Shown here piece by piece: positions 41,487 to 48,522 of a stretch of DNA of 64,000 bases. The DNA comes from JANPPS01 sp965246925 (GTDB taxonomy: Bacteria > Pseudomonadota > Alphaproteobacteria > Acetobacterales > Acetobacteraceae). Location: contig OZ251994.1 in the NCBI GenBank assembly GCA_965246925.1, positions 2,604,001-2,668,000 on the forward strand, given 5' to 3'. A program made the translations under genes and the position numbers. Position 1 is the first letter of the stretch, and the number at the start of each line of letters is the position of its first letter. Below the pieces are notes generated by a model. That model saw only the letters and a program-made list of their open reading frames with translations. It did not search any database and was not told the DNA's origin.

Positions 41487-42110
41487 CTAGGTCATCGGCT
41501 GCGCTACATGCAGCGCGTAGGCGGGGCGGGTCAGCAACCGGTCATACCAGGCTCGCAGATGCGGGTGGTGCGGACGCAGCAGATCGAACGACAGCCACCG
41601 ATGCACGTGCACACCGATTGCGATGTCAGCCAGGGTAAAAACCGCCCCTGCTACGAAGGCGCGCTCGGCCAGCACCGCATCCAACAATCCATAATGTAGC
41701 CGGAGCTCGTCGGCGGCCGCCTGGATGGCGGCGCGATCCCGCTTCGCCTCGGGGATCCTGACTAAGCCTTGGAAAACGATGGATTGCGGGCGGTTCAGCG
41801 TCGTCTGCTGCCAATCCATCCAGCGGTCCACGTCGGCCCGGCCCCTGCCTTCGTGCGGCCAGACCGAGTGGCCCGGCGCGTTTGCCGCGGCCAGATACCG
41901 CAGGATGACGTTGCTTTCCCACAGGCTGTAGCCGTCCTCGACCAGTGTCGGGATGACCCCGTTGGGGTTCAGCGCCCGGTATTCCGGCGTCGCCGTGCCC
42001 CCGAATGGCCCGCCAATGTCCTGCCGCACGTAAGGCAACTGGAGCTCCTCCAACAGCCAGATCACCTTCATGACGTTGCTCGAATTAGCCCGGCCTAGCA
42101 GTGTTCGCAT
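41487..42110 (-). CDS. Glutathione S-transferase family protein
   Basis: The ATG at 42110 has AAAGGAG nine bases upstream and gives 207 residues; 15 further upstream residues are not homologous. The N-terminal thioredoxin-like domain reads RTLLGRANSSNVMKVIWLLEELQLPYV, with Ser/Asn in the glutathione-activating position, and NPNGVIPTLVEDG and LWESNVILRYLA follow. The C-terminal helical domain contains FTLADIAIGVHVHRWL with the conserved N-capping motif. It should conjugate or reduce substrates using glutathione; the substrate is unknown. Confidence 0.9.
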   Translation of the reverse strand: MRTLLGRANSSNVMKVIWLLEELQLPYVRQDIGGPFGGTATPEYRALNPNGVIPTLVEDGYSLWESNVILRYLAAANAPGHSVWPHEGRGRADVDRWMDWQQTTLNRPQSIVFQGLVRIPEAKRDRAAIQAAADELRLHYGLLDAVLAERAFVAGAVFTLADIAIGVHVHRWLSFDLLRPHHPHLRAWYDRLLTRPAYALHVAQPMT

Positions 42111-42149
42111 GCGAGTCGCTCCTTTGACGGTGACGCCAGCCGCCACCAT

Positions 42150-42236
42150 CGTCATTGCGAGCGCGGCGAAGCGATGCAGGGCGGCAAACGCGCGTGCGTC
42201 CCTGAACCACTAGGGCCAAGCGGCCTCGCAAAGACG
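42150..42236. repeat. 87-bp intergenic element with 12-bp terminal inverted repeats
   Basis: The ends CGTCATTGCGAG and CTCGCAAAGACG are inverted repeats matching at 11 of 12 positions, and the left end continues CGCGGCGAAGCGATGCAGG. This is the form of the dispersed CGTCATTGCGAGCG...AAGC repeats found in many proteobacteria. It fills much of the 212-bp gap between the divergent GST and dsbB genes; no protein is encoded. Confidence 0.55.
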
Positions 42237-42322
42237 TTGCCGGGACGGGCCATCGTCGTTTGACACCATCCTAAACCGCGCCCGGCATTGCTCCAAGCGC
42301 CGGCAGCCTTCATATCGGCGGT

Positions 42323-42814
42323 ATGTTTCGCCTATACGGTTTCCTGATTGTGACGGCCGCTCTCGCCGGCCTGGCCCTTGCAGGGGCCGTGCTGTCTGAG
42401 AGCGTGCTGGGCCTGGTGCCCTGCGCCCTGTGTCTTTGGGAGCGATGGCCCTACCGGGTACTCATTGTCTTGGGCGCCATCGGCGCACTCTGGCCAGCAG
42501 GTCGTAAGCCAATCGCGGCACTGGCGCTGCTTACCGCGCTGGCCGGCGCCGGGCTGGGCACTACCCATGTGGGGGTGGAACAGGGCTGGTGGCCGAGTCC
42601 CCTGCCGGAGTGCGCGTCTCCACAGCTGGGCCGCGGCACCATGGCCGAGCGCCTGGCCCGCATGCCGTCACGCCCGTCCAAGCCGTGCGACGAGCCCACG
42701 TATCTGGTCCCGGGCGTTCCGGTCTCGATGGCCGGGCTCAACCTGCTGCTAGCCCTAGCGCTATCGGCCGGGCTCGCCACATCGCTCATCGGAACGGAGT
42801 ATCGGCATGAGTGA
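42323..42814 (+). CDS. dsbB: Disulfide bond formation protein DsbB
   Basis: A 163-residue inner-membrane protein with four hydrophobic segments. Cys34 and Cys37 form the first periplasmic pair (VPCALCLWERWPYR) and Cys97 and Cys122 the second (PECASP and KPCDEP), as in DsbB, which reoxidises DsbA and passes electrons to quinone. The conserved Arg after the first pair (ERWPYR) is present. No dsbA is adjacent. The gene overlaps coq7 by 8 bp, coupling a quinone-using enzyme to quinone synthesis. Confidence 0.9.
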   Translation: MFRLYGFLIVTAALAGLALAGAVLSESVLGLVPCALCLWERWPYRVLIVLGAIGALWPAGRKPIAALALLTALAGAGLGTTHVGVEQGWWPSPLPECASPQLGRGTMAERLARMPSRPSKPCDEPTYLVPGVPVSMAGLNLLLALALSAGLATSLIGTEYRHE

Positions 42815-43349
42815 CAACTACCTCCCCGGCGACATGACGGAGCGGGAAAAGATCGAGCGGATCATCCGCGTGGACCACGCCGGCGAATACGGCGCGGCGC
42901 GCATCTACGAGGGTCAGCTCGCCATCATGGGCCGCGGCCCCAAGGGCGACCTGATCCGCCATATGAAGGCGCAGGAGCAGCATCACCTCGATACCTTCAG
43001 CCGGCTGATCAGCGAGCGCCGGGTGCGCCCCACCGCGCTGCTGCCGTTCTGGCACGTGGCCGGCCTGGCGCTTGGCGCCGTGACCGCCGCTATGGGCGAC
43101 CGCGCCGCCATGGCCTGCACCGTCGCGGTCGAAGAGGCGATCGACGAACACTATGCCGAACAAGCCGCCTCACTTGGGGATGACGAAGCCGTGCTGCGCG
43201 GCCATATCGAGCAGTTCCGCGCCGAGGAGCAGGAACACCGCGACATCGGCCTGGAACACGAAGCCGAACTGGCCCCGGCGTACCGTCTTATGTCGGCTGT
43301 GATCAAAGCCGGGTGTAAAGTGGCGATTAAGGTGAGCGAGCGCGTCTAG
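42807..43349 (+). CDS. coq7: Demethoxyubiquinone hydroxylase Coq7
   Basis: A 180-residue di-iron protein. Motifs IRVDHAGEYGAARIYEGQ near residue 20, AQEQHHLDTF near 55, and CTVAVEEAIDEHYAEQ and FRAEEQEHRDIGLEH near 105-155 supply the carboxylate and His ligands of the COQ7 family. It carries out the penultimate hydroxylation of ubiquinone biosynthesis at the membrane. Length is normal for bacterial Coq7. It overlaps dsbB by 8 bp. Confidence 0.95.
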   Translation: MSDNYLPGDMTEREKIERIIRVDHAGEYGAARIYEGQLAIMGRGPKGDLIRHMKAQEQHHLDTFSRLISERRVRPTALLPFWHVAGLALGAVTAAMGDRAAMACTVAVEEAIDEHYAEQAASLGDDEAVLRGHIEQFRAEEQEHRDIGLEHEAELAPAYRLMSAVIKAGCKVAIKVSERV

Positions 43350-43412
43350 CCCGGCAACCTTCGTCTGAGGCACCCGTTCCCGGACCGGCATCAGCCACGA
43401 AGGGAAGCCCAG

Positions 43413-44336
43413 ATGTTCATGCGTATCGACAAGCTGCAGACCGAGCTGCCAGCGCCCAAGAAGCAGGACCCTAACGCGGCCGCCGCGTTGCAAGAATTGC
43501 TCGGCGGCAAGTATGGCGAGATGTCCACGCTCGGTAACTACATGTTCCAGAGCTTCAACTTTCGCAGCAAGGAGAAGCTGCGCCCGTTCTACAGCCTGGT
43601 CGCCAGCATCACGGCCGAGGAGCTGGGCCATGTCGAGCTCGTGTCCAACGGCGTGGCCATGCTGAACGCCGGGCCGGACAAGCCCGCGCACGAGGTGGGC
43701 GGCCAGGACGTATCCGGGGCACCCTATAAGGACATGATGGATATCCGCCTCGCGGCCGGCTTCCTGTCCGGCGGCGGCGGCGCCCGCCCAATCGACAGCA
43801 ACGGCGCCAGCTGGAACAACAACATGATCACCAGCACCGGCAACGTGGTGATCGACCTGTTGCACAACTTCCACCTGGAATGCGGCGCCCGCATCCACAA
43901 GCTCCGCGTCTATGAGACCATGACCGAGGATGTCGGCCGCGAGGTTTGCGGCTACCTGCTAGTGCGCGGCTCCGTCCACGCCCATGCCTACGCGCTCGCG
44001 CTGAAGAAGATCACCGGCGTCGAGATCGAGAAGATGCTGCCTACGCCCAACATCGACCTCAGCAAAATCCCCGAGTGCCAGAAATACCTGAACGAAGGCT
44101 CCCACCGCCGCCTGTATCGCTTCAGCCCGGATGACTACAGGGAGATGTCCGGCATTTGGGGCAATGGCGAGATGGCCCTACCCGGCGACCCCCCGGGCGA
44201 GCTGGAAGTGGTGGACGGCCACCCCGAAGGCGGACGCATCCACAACCTCATGGGCGACACCCGCGCCTTCTCCCCCGACTACCATCCCGAGGAAATGTTC
44301 GACATCGCCAGCAAGCTCTACAAGAAGTCCAGATAG
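43413..44336 (+). CDS. Manganese catalase
   Basis: A 307-residue protein. The ferritin-like core shows MSTLGNYMFQSFNFRSKEKLRPFYSLVASITAEELGHVELVSNGVAMLN near residues 33-85 with the Glu and His ligands of the dinuclear manganese site, and a second helix pair HLECGARIHKLRVYETM near 155-170. The enzyme disproportionates hydrogen peroxide without haem. Its C-terminal region (DPPGELEVVDGHPEGGRIHNL) is typical of the family. Its stop is followed at once by a palindromic repeat. Confidence 0.93.
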   Translation: MFMRIDKLQTELPAPKKQDPNAAAALQELLGGKYGEMSTLGNYMFQSFNFRSKEKLRPFYSLVASITAEELGHVELVSNGVAMLNAGPDKPAHEVGGQDVSGAPYKDMMDIRLAAGFLSGGGGARPIDSNGASWNNNMITSTGNVVIDLLHNFHLECGARIHKLRVYETMTEDVGREVCGYLLVRGSVHAHAYALALKKITGVEIEKMLPTPNIDLSKIPECQKYLNEGSHRRLYRFSPDDYREMSGIWGNGEMALPGDPPGELEVVDGHPEGGRIHNLMGDTRAFSPDYHPEEMFDIASKLYKKSR

Positions 44337-44345
44337 CCCACTTCC

Positions 44346-44381
44346 CCCTCTCCCGCTTGCGGGAGAGGGCCGAGGTGAGGG
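44346..44381. repeat. CCCTCTCCC-palindrome repeat, copy 1, between convergent genes
   Basis: An 11-bp perfect stem (44346-44369, loop of two bases) followed by CCGAGGTGAGGG. It fills nearly the whole 45-bp gap between the convergent Mn catalase and HNH nuclease stops, so it may terminate both transcripts. It is one of at least nine copies of the same family in the window (also at 46566, 59533, 59650, 62791, 62903, 62998, 63110 and 63205). Confidence 0.85.
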
Positions 44382-44942
44382 TTAACTATCCAGCTCGCTA
44401 TCCCAATACAGATAATCCCGCCAAGACTGATGCAAGTAATTGGGCGGAAACGACCGCCCGTTATCCTGCAGCTCCCACGTGCTCGGCTGCAACGGCGTAA
44501 GCCGCGGGTGCATGTTGCACTCCCGCGGCAGCTTGCTGCCCTTGCGCAGATTACAGCCGCCGCACGCCGTCACCACGTTCTCCCACGTCGTCCGCCCGCC
44601 GCGGCTGCGCGGGATGACGTGATCGAACGTGAGGTCCTGCGTCGGATAGCGGATGCCGCAATACTGGCAGCTGAACGCGTCCCGCAGGAATACGTTGAAT
44701 CGCGTGAAGGCCGGCTTCCGCGCTGCCGGGATATAGTCCTTCAGCGCGATCACGCTCGGCAGCCGCATGGACATGCTGGGCGAGTGCACCTCGTCCTCAT
44801 ATTCACTCAGCACCGACACCCGGTCCAGAAACACCGCCTTCACGGCGTCCTGCCACGCCCAGACCGAAAGCGGAAAGTAGGATAGCGGCCGGAAATCGGC
44901 GTTGAGCACTAAGGCCGGATGATGCAGACCGCCGTCGGGCAA
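44382..44942 (-). CDS. HNH endonuclease family protein
   Basis: A 186-residue protein with an intact HNH domain: CQYCG near residue 91, LTFDHVIPRSRGG near 105-117, WENVVTACGGCNLRKG near 121-136. The two CXXC pairs bind zinc and DH-x-N-x-H residues form the catalytic site. The N-terminal half (ALVLNADFRPLSYFPLSVWAWQDAVKAVFLDRV) is conserved in alphaproteobacterial housekeeping HNH proteins rather than in phage or homing nucleases. Its role is not established; there is no adjacent restriction or phage gene. Confidence 0.88.
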   Translation of the reverse strand: MPDGGLHHPALVLNADFRPLSYFPLSVWAWQDAVKAVFLDRVSVLSEYEDEVHSPSMSMRLPSVIALKDYIPAARKPAFTRFNVFLRDAFSCQYCGIRYPTQDLTFDHVIPRSRGGRTTWENVVTACGGCNLRKGSKLPRECNMHPRLTPLQPSTWELQDNGRSFPPNYLHQSWRDYLYWDSELDS

Positions 44943-45105
44943 TGCGCGCTCCTATTGAGCGGCGCCGCTTTCATCAGGCCCTGAAACGCCGAGCCGCCCG
45001 AACTGCGCCGCCACGTGACGCCCCCTTATCGCACCGCATACCGTAACCGGCAACCCAGCCCCACCCCGTGAGACACCAACTGTCACGCGCCGGTCATGCG
45101 ACACG

Positions 45106-45759
45106 TCATGCATGCGCGAATAGACGCTGCAGAAACAGCGCGCCGGTCGAGAGCGCCACATCATCGATCGCGTGCTCCAGCCCAGGCCGCCATAGCGTCT
45201 GCAGTGGAATGCCGAGCTGACGCAGCGCCGACTCGGAGGCAAGCGCACGATCGAACGGCACCACCGGGTCGGCCTCGCCATGCACCAGCAGCACCGGGGG
45301 GTGCCCGGCGCATTGCTGCATCAGCTCCGGCGTCCACAGCAGCGCCCCGGAAAACGCCAGCAGCCCCCGCGGCACCGGCTGCCGCCGCAGCCCGGCATGC
45401 AGCACCATCATGGCACCCTGGCTGAACCCCATCAGCGCCACGTCGTCCCGCCCCAGCCCCAGCCGCGCCAACTCCGCATCGATATACGCCTGTAACGCCG
45501 GCGCGGCCCGCTGCGCCCCGGCATACAGCGCGGACGTCGTGCGGTCCGCCAGGCTGAACCACTGCCGGCCGTGCGGCGCCTGGTCATACGGCTCCGGCGC
45601 ATGCGGCGCCACGAATGCCGCATCCGGCAGCGCCTGGGACCAGGTGGGCGCAAGGTCGATCAGGTCATGGCCATCCGCCCCCACCCCATGGCACAACACC
45701 ACCAACTGCCGCGCCACGCCCGGCCCCGGCCCCCACCGCAATCCCGTCAGCAATTCCAT
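45106..45759 (-). CDS. Phospholipase/carboxylesterase family alpha/beta hydrolase
   Basis: The ATG at 45759 is preceded by AAGGAGG and gives 217 residues. The nucleophile elbow is GFSQGAMM near residue 110, the Asp lies in VHGEADPVVPF near 160 and the His in GLEHAIDD near 195; the oxyanion segment is LCHGVGADGHDL near 25. This matches the abhydrolase_2 (YpfH-like) carboxylesterases acting on short acyl esters or lysophospholipids. Its ATG shares the palindrome CATG with the ATG of gluQ on the opposite strand. Confidence 0.9.
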   Translation of the reverse strand: MELLTGLRWGPGPGVARQLVVLCHGVGADGHDLIDLAPTWSQALPDAAFVAPHAPEPYDQAPHGRQWFSLADRTTSALYAGAQRAAPALQAYIDAELARLGLGRDDVALMGFSQGAMMVLHAGLRRQPVPRGLLAFSGALLWTPELMQQCAGHPPVLLVHGEADPVVPFDRALASESALRQLGIPLQTLWRPGLEHAIDDVALSTGALFLQRLFAHA

Positions 45760-46627
45760 GCCACCCTCCTTCACCACCCGCTTCGCCCCAAGCCCCACCG
45801 GGCGCCTCCACCTCGGCCACGCCTACGCCGCACGCGCCGCCTGGACCCGGGCGCGCGAGTCCGGTGGCCGCTTCTGGCTCCGGATCGAGGATATCGACCC
45901 GGCCCGCTGCCGCCCAGAGTACACCGCCGCCGTGGTCGAAGACCTCGGCTGGCTGGGCCTCGACTGGGACGGTGTCCGCATCCAATCCGGGCACGCCCCG
46001 GCCTACCACGCCGCGCTCCGTACGTTGCACGAGGCCGGGCTGCTCTACCCCTGCTTCTGCACTCGCGCCGAGATCGCCCTCGCCGCCCCGCACGGCCCCA
46101 CCCCGGCCTACCCCGGCACCTGCCGCCATCGCCCGGCCGCTGACAGGGCGGAGCGCATCGCCGCCGGCCACCCTCACGCCTGGCGCCTCGACATGGCCGA
46201 AGCGGTCCGCCGCACGGGAACCCTATCCTTCACCGACGAAACCCAGGGCGCCATAACGGCCAACCCCACCGCGTTCGGTGACATCACCCTGGCCCGCAAG
46301 GACGCCCCCTTCAGCTACCACCTCTGCGCCACCCACGACGACGCGCTACAGGGCATCACCCTGGTCACTCGCGGCGTCGACCTGCTTCCCTCCACCCACA
46401 TCCACCGCCTGCTTCAGGCGCTGATGCACTGGCCCACCCCAAACTACGCCCATCACGAGCTAATCTGCGACGCCGCCGGCCGGCGGCTATCCAAGCGCGA
46501 CGGCGCCCTGACCCTGCAAGCGCTCCGCAAGACAGGCATGAAGCAAAAAGACCTAGACAACCTCTTCCCCCTCTCCCTCCGGGTGAGGGCCGGGGTGAGG
46601 GAAACAATAGGCCGTCTCCTCGACTAG
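45758..46627 (+). CDS. gluQ: Glutamyl-Q tRNA(Asp) synthetase GluQRS
   Basis: A 289-residue catalytic-core paralogue of glutamyl-tRNA synthetase: RFAPSPTGRLHLGHA (HIGH motif) near residue 7, FWLRIEDIDPARCRPEY near 35, cysteines in CFCTRAEI and TCRH for zinc, and RRLSKRDGA (KMSKS equivalent) near 245. The anticodon-binding domain is absent. GluQRS charges glutamate onto queuosine at position 34 of tRNA(Asp). The last ~20 residues (NLFPLSLRVRAGVRETIG) are encoded by a copy of the window's palindromic repeat and are unlikely to be ancestral. No ribosome-binding site is visible before the ATG, which overlaps the divergent hydrolase start. Confidence 0.9.
   Translation: MPPSFTTRFAPSPTGRLHLGHAYAARAAWTRARESGGRFWLRIEDIDPARCRPEYTAAVVEDLGWLGLDWDGVRIQSGHAPAYHAALRTLHEAGLLYPCFCTRAEIALAAPHGPTPAYPGTCRHRPAADRAERIAAGHPHAWRLDMAEAVRRTGTLSFTDETQGAITANPTAFGDITLARKDAPFSYHLCATHDDALQGITLVTRGVDLLPSTHIHRLLQALMHWPTPNYAHHELICDAAGRRLSKRDGALTLQALRKTGMKQKDLDNLFPLSLRVRAGVRETIGRLLD
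46566..46601 (+). repeat. CCCTCTCCC-palindrome repeat, copy 2, inside the 3' end of gluQ
   Basis: This copy lies in frame within gluQ and encodes roughly residues 270-282. Its hairpin is imperfect (CCCTC ... GAGGG) because the right arm has GGGTGAGGG instead of GGGAGAGGG, while the distal GCCGGGGTGAGGG part is identical to intergenic copies. Confidence 0.85.
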
Positions 46628-46706
46628 ACCGAAGCCGGTCGCCCAAACAGAACCCAGACCGCCGCCCTGACACAGTCAGGGCGATAGCGGTTTAGAGCGC
46701 GGCAAA

Positions 46707-47660
46707 TCATGCAACCGGAACCCATTTCGGCGCCCGGTCCTTATCCACCACCATGGCCCGCACCCCCTCCGCCAAATCCGGATGCCGGGTCACGGTCCGC
46801 GTCAGCTCCAGCTCCGCTTGCAGCGCCGCCTCCAGCGTCAGACCCGCCCCGCGCCGGATCGCGTCGAAGCTCCACAGCACCGCACTCGGCGACACCGACC
46901 GCAACGTCGCCAGCGTCTCGCGTGACCAGTCCGTCCCCAGCTGCTCCAGCCGCGCCACGATCGCCGGCACGCTATCCGCCTCGAAACACCTGATTTGATC
47001 CATCAGCCCCGGTAGCGATGCCGGCGCGGGCTCCGCGGCGCTCGCCAGCACCGCCGGCCCGTCCGCCGCCAGCTCGTCCACCAGCCCGGCCAGCCGCTCC
47101 TGCGGCACGAAATGGGTCGCGACTCCCGCATACACCGCGTCCGCCCCCGAAAGCCGCGCCCCGGTCAGGCCCATATACATCCCCACCGCCCCGCGCAGCC
47201 GCGGCAGCGCATAGGTGGCGCCCACATCCGGAAAGAACCCGATCCCCGTCTCCGGCATCGCGAACATCGCCGCCTCAGTCGCGATCCGCGCGGTGCCGTG
47301 GATCGAAAGGCCCACGCCGCCGCCCATGCAGATGCCGTCGATCACGGCGATGTACGGCTTGGGATACCGGGCGATCGTCAGGTTCAGCGCATACTCGGCC
47401 TGGAAGAACGCCTCCACCATGTCGAACTCGCCTGCCAGCGCTGCGCTCCGCACCGCGCGGATGTCTCCGCCGGCACAGAATGCCCGCCCGCCCGCACCCT
47501 CGATCACCACGGCATGCACGCCCGCATCATCCCGCCATGCCTCGAGCGCCGTGGCCAGCGCCTCGATCATCTCGAGCGTCAAGGCATTCAACGCCTTCGG
47601 ACGGTTCAGCAAGATGTGGCCAATACGGCCCAGACGGCGGGTGATCACGGAATCGGACAA
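46707..47660 (-). CDS. Enoyl-CoA hydratase/isomerase family, 3-hydroxyisobutyryl-CoA hydrolase-like
   Basis: A 317-residue crotonase-fold protein starting at TTG. The crotonase oxyanion segments are RAFCAGGDIRAV near residue 60 and DGICMGGGVGLSIHG near 108; PETGIGFFPDVGATY near 137 is the diagnostic segment of 3-hydroxyisobutyryl-CoA hydrolases (valine degradation), and the C-terminal helices continue beyond the usual 260-residue hydratase. It is slightly shorter than typical members (about 350). The gene lies behind two small YqjD-type genes on the same strand, and a 10-bp stem-loop sits right at its start codon. Confidence 0.85.
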   Translation of the reverse strand: MSDSVITRRLGRIGHILLNRPKALNALTLEMIEALATALEAWRDDAGVHAVVIEGAGGRAFCAGGDIRAVRSAALAGEFDMVEAFFQAEYALNLTIARYPKPYIAVIDGICMGGGVGLSIHGTARIATEAAMFAMPETGIGFFPDVGATYALPRLRGAVGMYMGLTGARLSGADAVYAGVATHFVPQERLAGLVDELAADGPAVLASAAEPAPASLPGLMDQIRCFEADSVPAIVARLEQLGTDWSRETLATLRSVSPSAVLWSFDAIRRGAGLTLEAALQAELELTRTVTRHPDLAEGVRAMVVDKDRAPKWVPVA

Positions 47661-47691
47661 GGCCGGGCCCCTTCTGATAGAGGCCCGGCCT
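47660..47691 (-). promoter_or_regulatory. 10-bp stem-loop abutting the TTG start of the crotonase gene
   Basis: AGGCCGGGCC and GGCCCGGCCT form a perfect 10-bp stem with a 12-base loop. On the transcript the loop ends in AGAAGG, a ribosome-binding-like sequence, and the base of the stem touches the start codon. It could mask initiation or be a weak terminator of the preceding genes; there is no U-tract after it. Confidence 0.45.
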
Positions 47692-47714
47692 ATACCGTCA
47701 TGCCGCGCGCCCGG

Positions 47715-48176
47715 CTAGCGCCGGGTCATCAGCCGGGCCGCCACCTCCGCCGCCAGCCGTGCGCCGCTACGCGGCTGCTGCACCACGACCTTGCGCGGAC
47801 GCCGCAGCGCCAGGCCCACGGTCTCACCCGCCAGCGCCATCATCGAGGTCGCCTTCCGCATCTCCACCAACGCCTGCTGCCGGACCTGCTTCGCCTCATC
47901 CTCGATTGGATTGGGCTTGTCCGACTTAGCCATCAGGCCCAGTACCGCCGCGACCACGAGGTCCAGTGCCAGAATGATCAGGCTCGCGACCAAGGGCGTC
48001 ACGTACCCTGGCGTCAGCAGATGGTAGATCACCACGTGCACCATCACCAGCAGGGCGATGGCGAATACGGCTGCACCAGCACCGTAGGCGCCGCGCATGC
48101 CCTGCCGCTTTGCCATCTGCCGCAGCCGCAACGCCTCCGCCGACGCTGCGATCTTGGCGAGTTCGACGGACCGCAT
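47715..48176 (-). CDS. Small membrane protein of the YqjD/YqjE-type pair
   Basis: The ATG at 48176 gives 153 residues and lies four bases after the DUF883 gene stop. Two hydrophobic helices (GAGAAVFAIALLVMVHVVIYHLL and PLVASLIILALDLVVAAVLGLM) are surrounded by charged helical segments, similar in layout to phage-holin-family/YqjE proteins that are encoded next to YqjD. The C-terminal tail is basic (GLALRRPRKVVVQQPRSGARL). No enzymatic motif is visible. Function probably relates to the membrane or to ribosome association of YqjD, which is inference. Confidence 0.6.
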   Translation of the reverse strand: MRSVELAKIAASAEALRLRQMAKRQGMRGAYGAGAAVFAIALLVMVHVVIYHLLTPGYVTPLVASLIILALDLVVAAVLGLMAKSDKPNPIEDEAKQVRQQALVEMRKATSMMALAGETVGLALRRPRKVVVQQPRSGARLAAEVAARLMTRR

Positions 48177-48180
48177 CGGC

Positions 48181-48465
48181 TTAGCGGGCGATGCGGCCGA
48201 GCAGGTAGCCCGCGCCGGCGGCAATCAGAATGGCCACGATCGGCTGATCACGCACGCGCTCGGACAGCATCTCGGTCTGATCGCTCGCCATGTCGCCAGC
48301 CTGGCTCGCATAGTCCTTCGCCTTTTGCGCGTAGTCCTGGGCATACCCGGCAGCGTTCGAAAGCGCAGGTGTCACACGCTCAGACATTAGGGTCTGAACC
48401 TGCTCACGCAGTTGAGCGATCTGTTCCTTGGCGTCCTGCGTTGCGTCGTTGACCGTGTTGGACAT
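48181..48465 (-). CDS. YqjD/ElaB family (DUF883) membrane-anchored protein
   Basis: A 94-residue protein: an amphipathic helical region (residues 1-70, with EQIAQLREQVQTLM and repeated AGYAQDYAQKAKDYASQAGDM) and a C-terminal membrane anchor RDQPIVAILIAAGAGYLLGRIAR, the signature of DUF883. In Escherichia coli YqjD and ElaB are stationary-phase inner-membrane proteins that bind ribosomes. It is the first gene of the small group 48465-47715. Confidence 0.88.
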   Translation of the reverse strand: MSNTVNDATQDAKEQIAQLREQVQTLMSERVTPALSNAAGYAQDYAQKAKDYASQAGDMASDQTEMLSERVRDQPIVAILIAAGAGYLLGRIAR

Positions 48466-48522
48466 GGCATCTCTCCGTGTGTTGATGCCAGTCCAACGCG
48501 GGTTATCCGGGGAGGTTCCGGG

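Noticed and set aside
44382..44942. HNH nuclease as part of a phage, restriction or homing system
   Set aside because: Neighbours are housekeeping genes and the N-terminal half resembles the conserved chromosomal alphaproteobacterial form.
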